Shown here: positions 24,116 to 36,296 of the stretch, piece by piece | Numbering within the stretch: the first letter of the stretch is position 1 | Layout: every line of letters begins with the position of its first letter | Source: Malurus cyaneus samueli | Lineage: Eukaryota > Chordata > Aves > Passeriformes > Maluridae | DNA length: 64,000 bases | Direction: 5' to 3' | Assembly: GCA_009741485.1 (NCBI GenBank) | Contig: CM019215.1 | Location: 78,825,948-78,889,947 of the forward strand | Position numbers and translations under genes: made by a program | Notes under the pieces: model-generated | What the model saw: only the letters and a program-made list of their open reading frames with translations | What the model was told of the DNA's origin: nothing | The model's database searches: none

Positions 24116-25254
24116 ATATTTACTGTTTTAAAATCCTAAGCTGTTTGTGGAAGGCAATTTTTTTTGTTCATATGCATTCTTTTCCGAATTTAAGAAAAGA
24201 ATCACAACCCCTGACTGGTGCCTGAAGGAACTGTATGAAGTAACTATGAGAGTGAAAATAGTAGAAGTTACCTCCTGAGTTTCTCACTGTATCGTTTTTT
24301 GAATGCTTAATAACTGTTTTCCAGAACAATAACACTTAATGACTTGATTTTTTTTTTTTTGGTTCTGAGAACAAAAACATTTTCTGACCTTCAGCCAGAA
24401 AACTTATGGCTCATTTCACTAGAACAAAAATTGTTGCTTATCGTTTCCTAAACTTTTCTCTTTCATTTTCAGCTATAATCGATATGTGCTGATTCTCACA
24501 TACTATAAAATAGCATAGTCTGTACTATAAAAATTTCTAAAATTTAAGACTGATCCATTTTTGTATTTGCCTTTGTGTCAAGAAAATAAGAAATTGAAAA
24601 AGACAAGAGTAAGAGAAATATTTCCATCCAATATGAAATTCAATATGACTACCAGTGGCTGAAATATATATATTTTTTTTATTGATTGCACAGAAGATGA
24701 GGCAATACTGAACAAAGAGAGTCATGTCTGAGCTTTATAAACCATGTTGAGATTCGTTAATATAGAGAATATGTTAATAGAGATTTGGTACTGCTGGATT
24801 GGATTTTACACCGTGATAAGCACATCTCAAAGTTTAGGTAGGGCAAACCTGAGGATATCGATTATCCATTGAAAACTGGGAAATTGTTTTAGTTTGTTAA
24901 AAGAATCAATCTCAAGTTAAACATTTCCTGTACTTGTGACATATACAAATGCATAAGATGTGTAGCATGGAATGGGTAAGAGAAATTCACATGAAACCAG
25001 GTGATGAACTTACAGTTAGCCAAGGAGGGTGTTAGGTAAGGTTAGCTGGGCTTCATCTCTAAAGGAAGGTGTTCAAGAGAGTGACAAAGGTAATATCAAG
25101 ATCATAAATGAAGGAAAAGTCAGTTTGAAGAGGTATGAATTTCACCAAACTATATTGAAAGAAGAAAAATTGAAGAAGGAATGTCACAGCAAGTGACTAA
25201 ATCAAGTTACTGAGGACGAGCACTAAAAAACTGTGAAAAGAGAATAAGAAAATT
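24116..25254. other. AT-rich stretch, no gene seen
   Basis: No exon, RNA gene or named repeat recognised between the two CR1 copies. Confidence 0.55.
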
Positions 25255-25880
25255 TAAACATAAAACAAATTGCAACAAATAAGGCTTTGGAAGTAAAGCA
25301 ATGGACGATGGTGCCCTGGGAGGTATTTCTAGGGGCATTGCCAGAACATTGAGGGGAGGCATTTATTACTTGTTGCTACGTGGAATACATGAGATCCCAT
25401 CTGAAATACTACATCCAGTTTTGAGTCCCTCAATGTTAGAATGAAATGGTGAGTGAGGACAGCAGAGGATACTGGCTGGGGGCATGGCTCTTGCCCTGTG
25501 AGAGGAGACTGAGGAACTGGGCCTTTTTAGGCTGAAGGGGAAACTGTCTTAGGAGTGCTTAACAAGAATGCCTCAGCATTTATACGAGGGCTGTCAAGAA
25601 GCTGAAAGGGATCCCTCCCTCTGTTGCAGGGCGGGAAGATAAAGACAGAGGGTGCAAGATGAACTCAGACTGACTTTTAAGAAACACTTTTTCACTCTGA
25701 GAACAGGCAGGCAGTAGAGCAGCCCAGAAAGGCTGTGCATTCCCTGCCTTAGGATATTTTCAGTACCTGACTGGATAAAGCCCTGAGTGACCAAGTGTGA
25801 CTGCACAGGTGACCCTGCTTTGAGCAACAGGATGAACTAAGCAATTTTTGAGGTCCCTTGCAGTCTGCCTTTATGATTCC
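25255..25880 (+). mobile_element. CR1 LINE 3' region, plus strand
   Basis: A roughly 600-bp 5'-truncated CR1 copy. Landmarks include GAGATCCCATCTGAAATACT, CATCCAGTTTTGAG, GAGAGGAGACTGAGGAACTGG, CCTGACTGGATAAAGCCCTGAG and GAGGTCCCTTGCAG, ending with ATGATTCCAT, a form of the CR1 tail octamer. It is diverged but continuous, and belongs to a different subfamily from the neighbouring older copy. Confidence 0.88.
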
Positions 25881-28800
25881 ATCTCTGTGTATGTGTTTGG
25901 ACTGCTGTAATGTAAGGGCATGCAGCTGAATCATGTTCAGCTTTTCCACCAGGAATTTCAGACCTTTTTTTGCAAAGCAGGCAGACAGCTTCTCTTGAAA
26001 TAAGGGGGAACAGGAAGAAGCATAGACACAGAACCTAAAGTTTCATAAAAGACTTAGCTTAATTAAGAAATGCAATAATAAAATATAAGTGTTAATAATT
26101 AAAAAACCTAAGTAGGAGTTAGCATAATATTATTTGGAATTGTATTTACTAATGATTTTAAAAATATTGAATAAATTTTATGATGTGTTCTGTATTTCTG
26201 AGAGAAATTATTTTGCTGCAGAATACTTTTCATATCATCATTTTTCCAACTAAAAAAAATCTTTCCTCAAAAATTTAAAATTTCATTTAGAAGATTAAAT
26301 GACAGCTATTAGACTTCCATTTCTGAAGAATTATGCTCATTTTGCCTCCTACAGCAAAAAGCAACATTAGAAGATCCTTTCCCTCAAATAAATGAAAGAC
26401 AAAAACAAACTCCCTTATAGTTTTTTGATTTTTTTTTAATTTTTGTCTAAGTTTTGGATAAATATTTTGCAAAAACAGTTCCATGCGTCATATAAACTTA
26501 AGATCTGTTACTGCTTTATTGAACTGGACACTAAAAATCTCTCAGTTCTCTACCAACACTAAGAAATCTTTTGAATGCATTTGTGATATATCAGAATATC
26601 TCTTCTTTTCTGAGTCTTCTGTGGTATCAACAGTGAATCTGTCCTGCAACATTCAGTTTTTAATGACAGCACAAAATGCTTCAAGTATGTTCTTCCTACT
26701 TTCCGTTTCTATGATTACATCACTCAGAATAAATTCCTAAACAGTCAGAACAAAGATATGTCTAGTGCTCAGAAAATCTTAATAAGTCAATGAAAGTGCA
26801 ATTGGAAAGATATAAAGTATCAGCAAAATTTTTAAAACCTGAAACCCTTGCTACTATTTTTTTATTATTACTATGGCTCCTTCCTGTAATAAATTAAAGG
26901 TCAAAGTTTCAGAAATATACTGTAATATAAAATAAATAGCAGTCAAATAACCCACGTAAAGCGAGGTCCAAGTGTGAGCCTCTGGAGCTGTAATAAAAGT
27001 GCTTTCATGGAGTTTCCATAAATGATTTCAGCAAAGAGTGAGGAAAAGGGACTTCTGAATGGTTTTATAGATGGCTAGATTTTCTTTTTTAATGCAACAT
27101 AAATTTTATTTTACATGTCACTCCTCTCCAACTTTTATTGTTTTAATACCATAAAGGGTGAGATTACCAGTGGGATTTGTCTGCTCAATTCTCATTAATT
27201 TTAATGGCAGCTGGTCATCAAAATCCCTTATGCAACCCTGAAAACATCAGCCAACGCTTCCTGCTGTATTTGAGAGCAAACTGCAAAATCAACAAAGCCG
27301 AGAAAATCTCTCCCAATTGAGCTGAGCACGTTTGCTGAATTCCCACAACACTGAACAGAGAATAGAGAGAAGTCTGAATTCCTTTTCAGGGCCCTGAGTC
27401 ATGAAGAATGCAAACAGAAGTGCTCTGTAACAAACAGAGATAACACAAAATATGATCAAAGCTGAATCATCTTCCCCACTGTTCCTCAAGCATCTTGTGT
27501 TTGACGAATGCAGAATGCTTGAGAGCAAGTGATGAAAGTCTTTGAGCTATGAAGAATTATTACTCAACTTTAGTAAATCACCCTAAATTTCAATTTACCT
27601 CAGTGAAATCACAGATTTAGCAGTCAAGTTTTTAATGGGTACTCAACAGACTGAAACTACAATGAGACCTCACTGAAGCCTATGATCTTTTGGTAACCAT
27701 TAAAATTAATAGGGAGCCCTCCATAATTCCAGAGTATGCTAGATCAGGTCACTGGGTTTAGATTTATTTTTTACTAGCTACACCAGCTGCATTAATAAAG
27801 TATTTGCTCCATGTATCTATAACATTATTATATCTTTATAACATTATAAAGTCAAACTTCATTAATGTATTATATCCCCTAATCTCTAGTTACCTGAACT
27901 CAAAGTTCCTGTGACAAAATATATGAGAATGAAATACACTTTTTTTTCAACGAATAAAAAATATGAATAATTTGTCTAGAGCTGAGATTAATTTATTTTG
28001 TTTAACATCAATCACCTTTTCAAAATGTCCACACATACTTTTCATGTTATTGGATTATTATTTCATTACAGCTCTTTTTCAAAGTAAGAAAATGTTTTCC
28101 CAAGATAAGAACAAGTGTTTTGAGAGTCAAAGGTATTATAGACAGGATGGAAATTTTAATTATTACAGTAGTGTTCATTGTTCATCACCTTCAATAATTC
28201 TGTGGTAATCTATGACAAAGCTAACCTCTCTCTGTGTTCTTACTTAGTGGAAATAGAAATCTCAAAGAGTAAGTTTTTTCTAATTTTAGAAGGTCAAGTA
28301 TGAGTTAATATGGATTAAAGTTTTGTATTATTGGGTACACATGTTTCTGTCCACATAACTCCTAAATAATTTAACAACCCCACATATCAAATTGAATGGG
28401 AGAAATCCCATCCTTAACATATTACCATATCAAGTAAATCAATGCGTTCAAGTAAGTAGGCATTTAAACTATATTGTGCTGGAGATGTTAGCTTTTCCCA
28501 TTAGCAAAGTAAAAGAAAATAGTTTTATAAAATTATTTCTATAGTTAACTGTGGAATACAGTACTAACAGTATTATCAAGGATATAAATTTTTAGTAGAA
28601 ACATCGTGCAGATGTCTTTCCAGACATTTTAAAATTAGAATGTAATTCTAATCTAGTCTTTGATAGCTTGATGCCAGTCTTCATCTTGATAATGTTACAT
28701 TTATTTGTCATATTTTGAGAACGGGTGAGAAGAGAAAGAGGGGAAGTGTAGCTTAGCTGTGCAAGCAAAATGCAAAGGAAGCACCTCTTTTGTAAAGAAA

Positions 28801-29983
28801 AATATTTTCAAACAACTGTTTTCAATTTGTGAAGTAATATCATATGGTAATATATTCAGTTTTCCACTTTTAGTCGAGCATCTTCATTCTTCAATTGTCT
28901 GCAAATATGCTTAGGATTTTTTGTATCCAAAATATGCTTTTCTTGAAGAAAATTTGGAAGGCCAGAGTGAATTTTGTTCTGTAAATAATTCTTGCTTACA
29001 TTGTAAAAGAAAAAAAACCACTACTTGATATCAGCAATGACTGCCTTCATTACTACTTAAAGTTCTTATTTGTGCTTTAATATTCTATGTTTTGTTAAAT
29101 AAACTAAAGCAATGAAATTGTATCAAAAGGATCTTAAATGCAACATTTGAAGGACTAGAGAATCTGACTTTGAGTCTAAATATACCAGTCAAGGCATACA
29201 GCCCCAGAAAGGAGAAGGGATCTATCCAAATTCTGGATTTCAATGTGTAATCATAAAGTATTTTTTGCTCCTGAGATTATTCAGGAATCACAGGATTATG
29301 AAATCTTCCTCTAAAGAGAAAAAATGGCTTTAGCAATCCTAATTACATCCATGCTTGTCTAAAGGAGGTAGGCTGATATTCAGATTCATAACTCACAGAG
29401 TTAGAATAGTTGTGCAGTGTTATTCCATTGGGGTGGAGATTATGGTTCAGAGCCTTGCTAGAATGAATTGGAGAAAAAATCAAGGCTTTCCACCAGGTGT
29501 TCCAGAGCTCAATGAGAAATGAGCAAACACTTTCTTAAGATTTTCCTAGATCTATGTGTGTTAACCCTCCACTGGAGCACTCTAGGCTGCTCCACAAACT
29601 GTTACAGTTTTATGAGGGATAAAATCTACTTTTATGAGCTTCTTAATTGACACTACCCTAGGTGTGCCATCTTTCCCTCCACTTGATTCACCAAAGCCTC
29701 TCCTCGATACTGCACTCCCATTGTTAAGGTTGCATAATTTAATCTTATTTAGGAAAATGGTAGGTTTTGGGTGTTAAATTGCTTCTTGACTTCAATGTAT
29801 TTTCTTTTTAGTTTTTTCCTTTTTTAAATTCATTGTCTAATATAGCACTGGCTGCAGTTTTTTTGATAGGAAGGCATGGGAAATGGTTCAGATTGCCAGT
29901 TTTGTAGTTACACGTCTTTGTGCCTCACCAGCAGATGTATGTGAGTTTGTAGTCCCCCAAATTGTTCAGCCCAATTGAGATTG
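25881..29983. other. AT-rich stretch, no gene seen
   Basis: About 4.1 kb of AT-rich sequence with no recognisable exon, RNA gene or named repeat. It leads into the 3.1-kb direct duplication. Confidence 0.55.
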
Positions 29984-32900
29984 TCATGCAGTTAAGAAGC
30001 ATTACACTTTGATTTATAAAAACAATAATAGTCTGCTTTGAGATAACAGAAACAAATTAAGCAAAGTGGAAGGAGATTGGGGGTTATTTACTTGTCTTTT
30101 CTGTCAAAAAAAAGCAGAGCTGTGGAAATGCAGTGCGTTTGACAATGTGTAGTATTATTTTGTTGACAATATGCAGAATGTTTTCAGTCTGATAATGAAT
30201 ATATTTAAAATATCTTGGAGACAGAGGAGTTGCAGATGGGTGTTGCTTGTCTCCACTTCTCATGAGGAAGACTTGAACTATTTCTCTCTTTTTTTCTGAA
30301 CTCAAGATTTTGTGCAACAACAGAGAATAGTTATAGCTAGAATTGATATCTACTGGCTATCTGTCCATTTTACAGCTATTTAAAGGAAAAGAACTATTCA
30401 CTATGAGGTCAACTTTCTTGCCTATTGCCCCAACTCCTCCAAAGCATATGTTCAAGACAATTAAGTAAGGAATTTATTGAAGTAATTTGGATTAAATCCT
30501 GATTTTTCTCACCCAGAATATAGTAAATCAAATTATGAACGATTGTTTGGAACCATGGGAAAATTTTGAACTCTGGGATGGAGTGGACCTTTACTGATTC
30601 AGATGTTTTTGAAGATTGTGAGTCTTCAGGTAAGTGAAGGTCCCTGTTGGTATGATGCAGTGGTTGCTAATGTTATGATATTTCTCACAGATTATTGAGT
30701 TGATTCTCTTACTGAATATTGGTAGGAAAGAGGATTAAGGAAATAGTAGCTTTTTCAGCCTGTGTAGAATAGACAGTGTCATAGAAGGAGCACCTGGTTA
30801 ATATTTGTCAGATATTTGGATTGTGAATTCTGAGTAGGAGGTTCTGCCATGCTATATCCCTCGTGTGAAAAGCTTCCAGCCTGCCCACACATTTTGCTGA
30901 CATTTCAGACTTTATAAGAGAAAACCACAAAACCAATCACTGAAAAATCTAAGTGGAAACCAGTTGCTAATTGTTTATGCATATCATTAACTGAACCTCC
31001 TCATTAGGAATATTACTATACTCCATGTAACACAAAGTATTTTGAAAAGGAGCAGCCCCATCAGTACTTTGAACACATTTCATGGGAAACATCTTGTGGT
31101 TCCACATAAATACTAATTTTTAAATTGTATAATAAAGAGATTTGTTTAAATTTTGTTCAAATAAGCTGTTGGTTGTTCTAAAATTTGATTGCTTCATTGA
31201 GATAACTTTTCAACATCAATAATCAACTCAGAAATATGTGTCTTTGTAGCTAATGTGAAAACATGGCCTGATTTTAATGATTATGAGTGCATCTGGCTCC
31301 CACTGGACTTCATAAAAAGCTGCAGAGGCTGCATATTTATGAAAAAGAAAGATTTTGTTGAAAGAGCCCAGGCTTTTGTAGTTGTGTGTAAAAACCTTAG
31401 ATAAGTAGCTATTTTGAATGCCACTAAAATATTAGTAACTATTATTGGACATTTATTTCAAAGTATCTTTATCATCATGCTTCTTATTGCTTTATGTTTT
31501 GTTACTTAGAGATTGGGTTAGTTGGGACTCACTTATTTTAGGGAAAAAAATTCTAACCAAATAGTACTTTAGCACTTTTCCACCAGATTTGTTACTGCAA
31601 ACTATTGCACCTATTTGTCCCTCACAGTACCCCACAGTGAAATTTCCTTTTTTTTCTTTTTTTTTTTCATTGCAAAGAATCAGTTTGTTTTTTTTTTTTC
31701 CTCTAAATGTGTCACATGGAAATAAGGTTTCATGTCAGCATGTATTTCCTTTGCTCTTTGGAAGAAGTGTCAAAATTGTGTTTAATATAGTGAAAGCAGG
31801 AAACATAAAAAAAGCAATTAACCCAGTCCTTTCACATTTTTCAGATCACAAGTCAGATACAAATAATCTTAAAATTCTGGGAAGATTCCCTGGATTTTGA
31901 ATGAGGTCCTGAGTCTCGAGTAAGTGACAGCTTGAAATACAGCTGTACAACAGAATGGGTGCATGGATTTCACCAGCGGTAGGAAAGCAAAAGTTAATGA
32001 GGAGGAACCTGTCATGAAAAGAGAGCTATCATGGGTGACAGCAGCAGCAGAGAGTTGACACAGGGCCATAGCACAGTCAGGGGTTCCTGATTTCCATCAT
32101 GCTGAAGCTAGGCAGAAAAAGAAAGCAGCTGGGATTTTATGGGTTGTATTGCTTTCAGAGACTTAACAGGTCATTAGGGGATAATAGTACCTTTAAAAGA
32201 CCTGACCAGTAGGAGAGAGAAGAGGCTTGCTCGTTGAAATTTCTGTAATTACTCACTCCTGTTGTGTTCTTGAAGAAAGCAGTGGAAGGAGTTCTGAGGT
32301 AGCTGACCTCTCCTTGGAGAATGGTTTGTGTTCCACAGGGAAGTGAGCAAAGATTTATCTCAGCAGCAGTGAAAGTGAATACATAAGGATTAAAGTAAAT
32401 CTCTGCAGTGTATGGAAAATTGAATACTTCATACATTTACTTTTCACAGCCCACTACCATTCTTAAACCTCATTGTATGTTTTGCCATAATGTTTATATT
32501 TTATTGGCATGTGCAGGAATGAAAAAATTGTAAAATTATAGAAAGAACATTAGAAATTATTTCTTTGGAGTCATCTACCCACAGTTTTCTTGTAGGTTAA
32601 GAGGATATTTAAGTTCAAGCAGTGAAAACTGCTTCAGTTATTGCATTTAGGAGCCATTTCAAATCAGCATTAATAACAACTACAAAAAACATCAGGTCCT
32701 TAGTTTTCTACTCTATTGCCATGTTGTCATTTACTATTTGTGCTATTTTATGCAGATATAATTTTACGTTGTGTTCTGATTTGATTCTCTCTGTCTTATG
32801 GCTTGATGAGAGATTTGCTTGAAAAAGGTCTTCAGCACATCATTCTCTTGCTTTAGATCACAGTCATCAGGGCACTCATTTTTTTTTTTAGGTTGTGGCT

Positions 32901-33105
32901 GTCTTCTGTGCATCACCTGCTCATTCTCACAAATCATTACTCTTAGGTATAGATTGCACAGGTATGTGGCCATCAGTGGGACTGATCACATGACTTTATT
33001 TTACCTGATTTAGCTCCAATGTGGCTGCATTTTTAGCTCACCTTGGGTCATCTATCAAGAGGGTGCAGTCCAACAGCTTTTCTGCTGTTAACGAAATTAT
33101 TTTTG
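29984..33105. repeat. 3.1-kb direct duplication, copy 1
   Basis: This 3122-bp segment starts TCATGCAGTTAAGAAGC and ends TAACGAAATTATTTTTG, and recurs directly downstream in the same order and orientation. Copies are collinear along their whole length. Differences are mostly one- or two-base gains and losses, many in short runs, in both directions. The segment itself is AT-rich, with no exon or named repeat seen. Nine bases separate it from copy 2. It may be a real recent tandem duplication or two uncollapsed versions of one locus. Confidence 0.93.
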
Positions 33106-33114
33106 AGTCCTTCA

Positions 33115-36100
33115 TCATGCAGTTAAGAAGCATTTACACTTTTGAGTTTATAATAAAGACAATAATAGTCTGCTTTAGAGATAACAGGAAACACATTAAG
33201 CAAAGTGGAAGGAGATTGGGGTTATTTACTTGTTTTTCTATCAAAAAAAAAAGCAGAGCTGTGGAAAATGCAGTGCGTTTGACAATGTGCTGAGTATTAA
33301 TTTTGTGACCAATATGTGCAGAATCGTTTTCGTCTGATAATGAATATATATTTAAATATCTTGAGACAGAGGAGTTGCAGATGCGGTGTTGTCTTGTCTC
33401 TACTTCTCATGAGGAAGACTTGAAACTATTTCTCGCTTTTTTTCGTGAACTCTAGCAGATTTTGTGCAACAACCAGAGAATAGTTATAGCTAGAATTGAT
33501 ATTCTACTGCTATCTGTCCATTTTACAGCTAGTTTAAAAGGAAAGACTATCTCACTATGAGGTCAACTTCTGCCTATTGCCCCAACACTCCGTCCAAGCA
33601 TATGTTCAAGACAATTAAGTAAGGAATTTATTGAAGATAATTTGGATTGAATCCTGGATTTTTCTCACCCAGATATTAGTAAATAATTATGAACCGATGT
33701 TTGGGACCATGTGAAATATCTGACTCTGGGATGAGTGGACCTTTCTGGATTCAGATGTTTTTGAAGATTGAGTTTTCAGGTAATTGAGGTCCTGTTGGTA
33801 TGATGCAGTGATTGCTAGTTTAGATATTGTTCTCACAATTATTTGGTTGATCTCTTACTGAATATTGTAGGAAAGAGAGATTAAGAAAATAGTAGCTTTT
33901 TCAGGCCTGTGAGAATAGGAACTTGTCTGAGAGGAGCACCGGTGCTTAATATTTCGCAAATTTGGATTGTGAATTCTGAGTAGGGAGTTCTTGCCACTTA
34001 TCCCTTCAGTGGTGAAAAGCTTCCAGCCTGCCCACACATTCTGACATTTCAGACTTTATAAGAGAAAACCACAAAACCATCACTTGAAAAATCTATAGTG
34101 GAAACCAGTTGCTAATGTTTTGGCAATCTATTAACTTGAACCTCTCATTAGATATACTGAACTCCATATGTAACACAAAGTATTTTGAAAAGAGCGCCTA
34201 TCGTATTGACACATTTTCAGGAAACATTTTGTGGTGTCCACTTAAATACTAATTTTAAATTGTATAATAAAGAGATTTGTTTAATTTTGTTTCAAATAAG
34301 CTGGTGTTGTTCTAAAAATTGATTGCTTCATTGAGATAACTTTTCGACATCAAATAACATCACTCAGAAATATTGGGGTCTTTGTAGCTAATGTGAAAAC
34401 ATGGCCTGATTTTAATGATTATGAGTGCATCTGGCTCCCACTGGACTTCATAAACAAGCTGCAGAGGCGCATATTTATGAAAAAGAAAGATTTTGTTGAA
34501 AGAGGCCAGGTTTTGTAGTTGTGTGTAAAAACCTTAGATAAGTAGCATTTTTGAATGCACTAAAATATTAGTAACTATATGTGGACATTATTTCAAAGTA
34601 TTCTTTATCATCATTGCTTCTTATTGCTTTATGTTTTGTTACTTTAGAGATTGGGTTAGTTGGGACTCACTTATTTTAGGAAAAAATTTCTAACCAAATA
34701 GTACTTTACAGTTTCCCACAGGATTTGTATGCAAACTATTGCACCTACTTTGTCCCTCACAGTACTCCCACAGGTGAAATTTCCTTGTTTTTTTTTTTTT
34801 TTTTTTCTATTGCAAAGAATCAGATTTTTTCTCTAAATGCGTCACATGGGGATAAAGGTTCATGTCAGCAGTATTTCCTTTGCTCTTTGGAAGAGTGTCA
34901 AAATTGTGTTTAATATAGTGAAATTGCAGGAACTATAAAAAGCAATTAACCCAGTCCTTTCAATTTTCAGATCACAAGTCAGAGTACAAATAATCTTAAA
35001 ATTCTGGGAAGAGTTCCCTGGATTTTGAATGAGGTCCTGAGTTCGAGTAAGTGACAGCTTAATACAGCTTACAACAGAATGGTGTGCATGGATTTCACCT
35101 AGCTATACAAAAGTTAATTAGGAGGAACCTGTCATGAAAAGAGAGTATCATGGTGACAGCAGCAGCAGAGATTGACACAGGGCTAGCACAGCAGGGTTCC
35201 TGATTTCCATCATGCTGAAGCTAGGCAGAAAAAGAAAGCAGCTGGGATTTTATGGGTTGTATTGCTTTCAGAGTTAACAGGTCATTAGGGGATAATAGTA
35301 CCTTTAAAAGACCTGACAGTAGGAGAGAGAGATTGCTTCTGTTGAATTATCTTTGTAATTACTCACTCCTGTTGTGTTCTTGAAGAAAGCAGTGGAAGGA
35401 GTCTGTATATACTGACTCTCCTTGGAGATATGGGTTTGTGTTCACAGGGAAGTGAGCAAAGATTTATCTCAGCAGCAGTGAAAGTGAATACTAAGGATTA
35501 AAGTAAATCTCTGCAGGTGTAGGAAAATTGAATACTTCATACATTTACTTTCACAGCGCCACTACCATCTTAAACCCGTTATTGTAGTTGCCATAATGTT
35601 TATATTTTATTGGCATGTGCAGCAATGAATTGTAAAAATTATATTAAATTATTTCTTTGGAGTCATCTACCAACAAGTTTTCTGTTAAAAGGATATTGAA
35701 GTGGTCAAGCAGTGAAACTGCTTCAGTTATTGCCATTTAGTTAATCATTTAATAACAACTACAAAGAAAAATCAGGCCTTAGTTTCTACTCTATTGCCAT
35801 GTTGTCTATTTACTATTTGTGCTTTTCATGTGTGTTCTGATTTGATTCTCTCTGTCTTATGGCTTGATGAGAGATTTGCTTGAAAAAGGGTCTTCAGCAC
35901 ATCATTCTCTTGCTTATCTACAGTCATCAGGCACTCATTTTTTTTTTTAGGTTTGTGGCTGTCTTTGTCGATCACCTGCTCATTCTCACAAATCATTACT
36001 CTTAGGTATAGATTGCACAGGTATGTGGCCATCAGTGGTGCACATGACTTTTTTACCTGATTTAGCTCCAATGTGGCTGCATTTTTTAGTCACCTTGGGT

Positions 36101-36156
36101 CATCTATCAAGAGGGTGCAGTTCCACAGCTTTTCTGCTGTTAACGAATTATTTTTG
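33115..36156. repeat. 3.1-kb direct duplication, copy 2
   Basis: The second copy is 3042 bp, about 80 bases shorter than the first through scattered small deletions. It begins TCATGCAGTTAAG and ends TAACGAATTATTTTTG. Within it a T run at about 34789-34807 differs in length from the copy-1 counterpart near 31650. After 36156 the sequence is unique (CTGGTCAGTAACTG), so the unit's right boundary is sharp. Confidence 0.93.
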
Positions 36157-36240
36157 CTGGTCAGTAACTGTGCAGCTTGAATTCTGCTTAAAACCTAGTG
36201 AAGTCTTTGGGGCTTCATCTCCAAGTAAATGAAATAGGAA

Positions 36241-36296
36241 AAAAAAAAAAAACCAAACAAAAAAAACCAAACAAAACAAAACCAAAAAAACAAACA
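36241..36296. repeat. A-rich (CAAA)n-like low-complexity tract
   Basis: A runs interspersed with CC and C, such as ACCAAACAAAAC. It lies about 85 bases right of the end of duplication copy 2 and is absent from copy 1, so it is outside the duplicated unit. Confidence 0.9.

Noticed and set aside
29984..36156. Duplication as two LTRs of a retroelement
   Set aside because: The copies lack inverted TG/CA-type ends, target duplications, a primer site and an internal region, and lie only nine bases apart.
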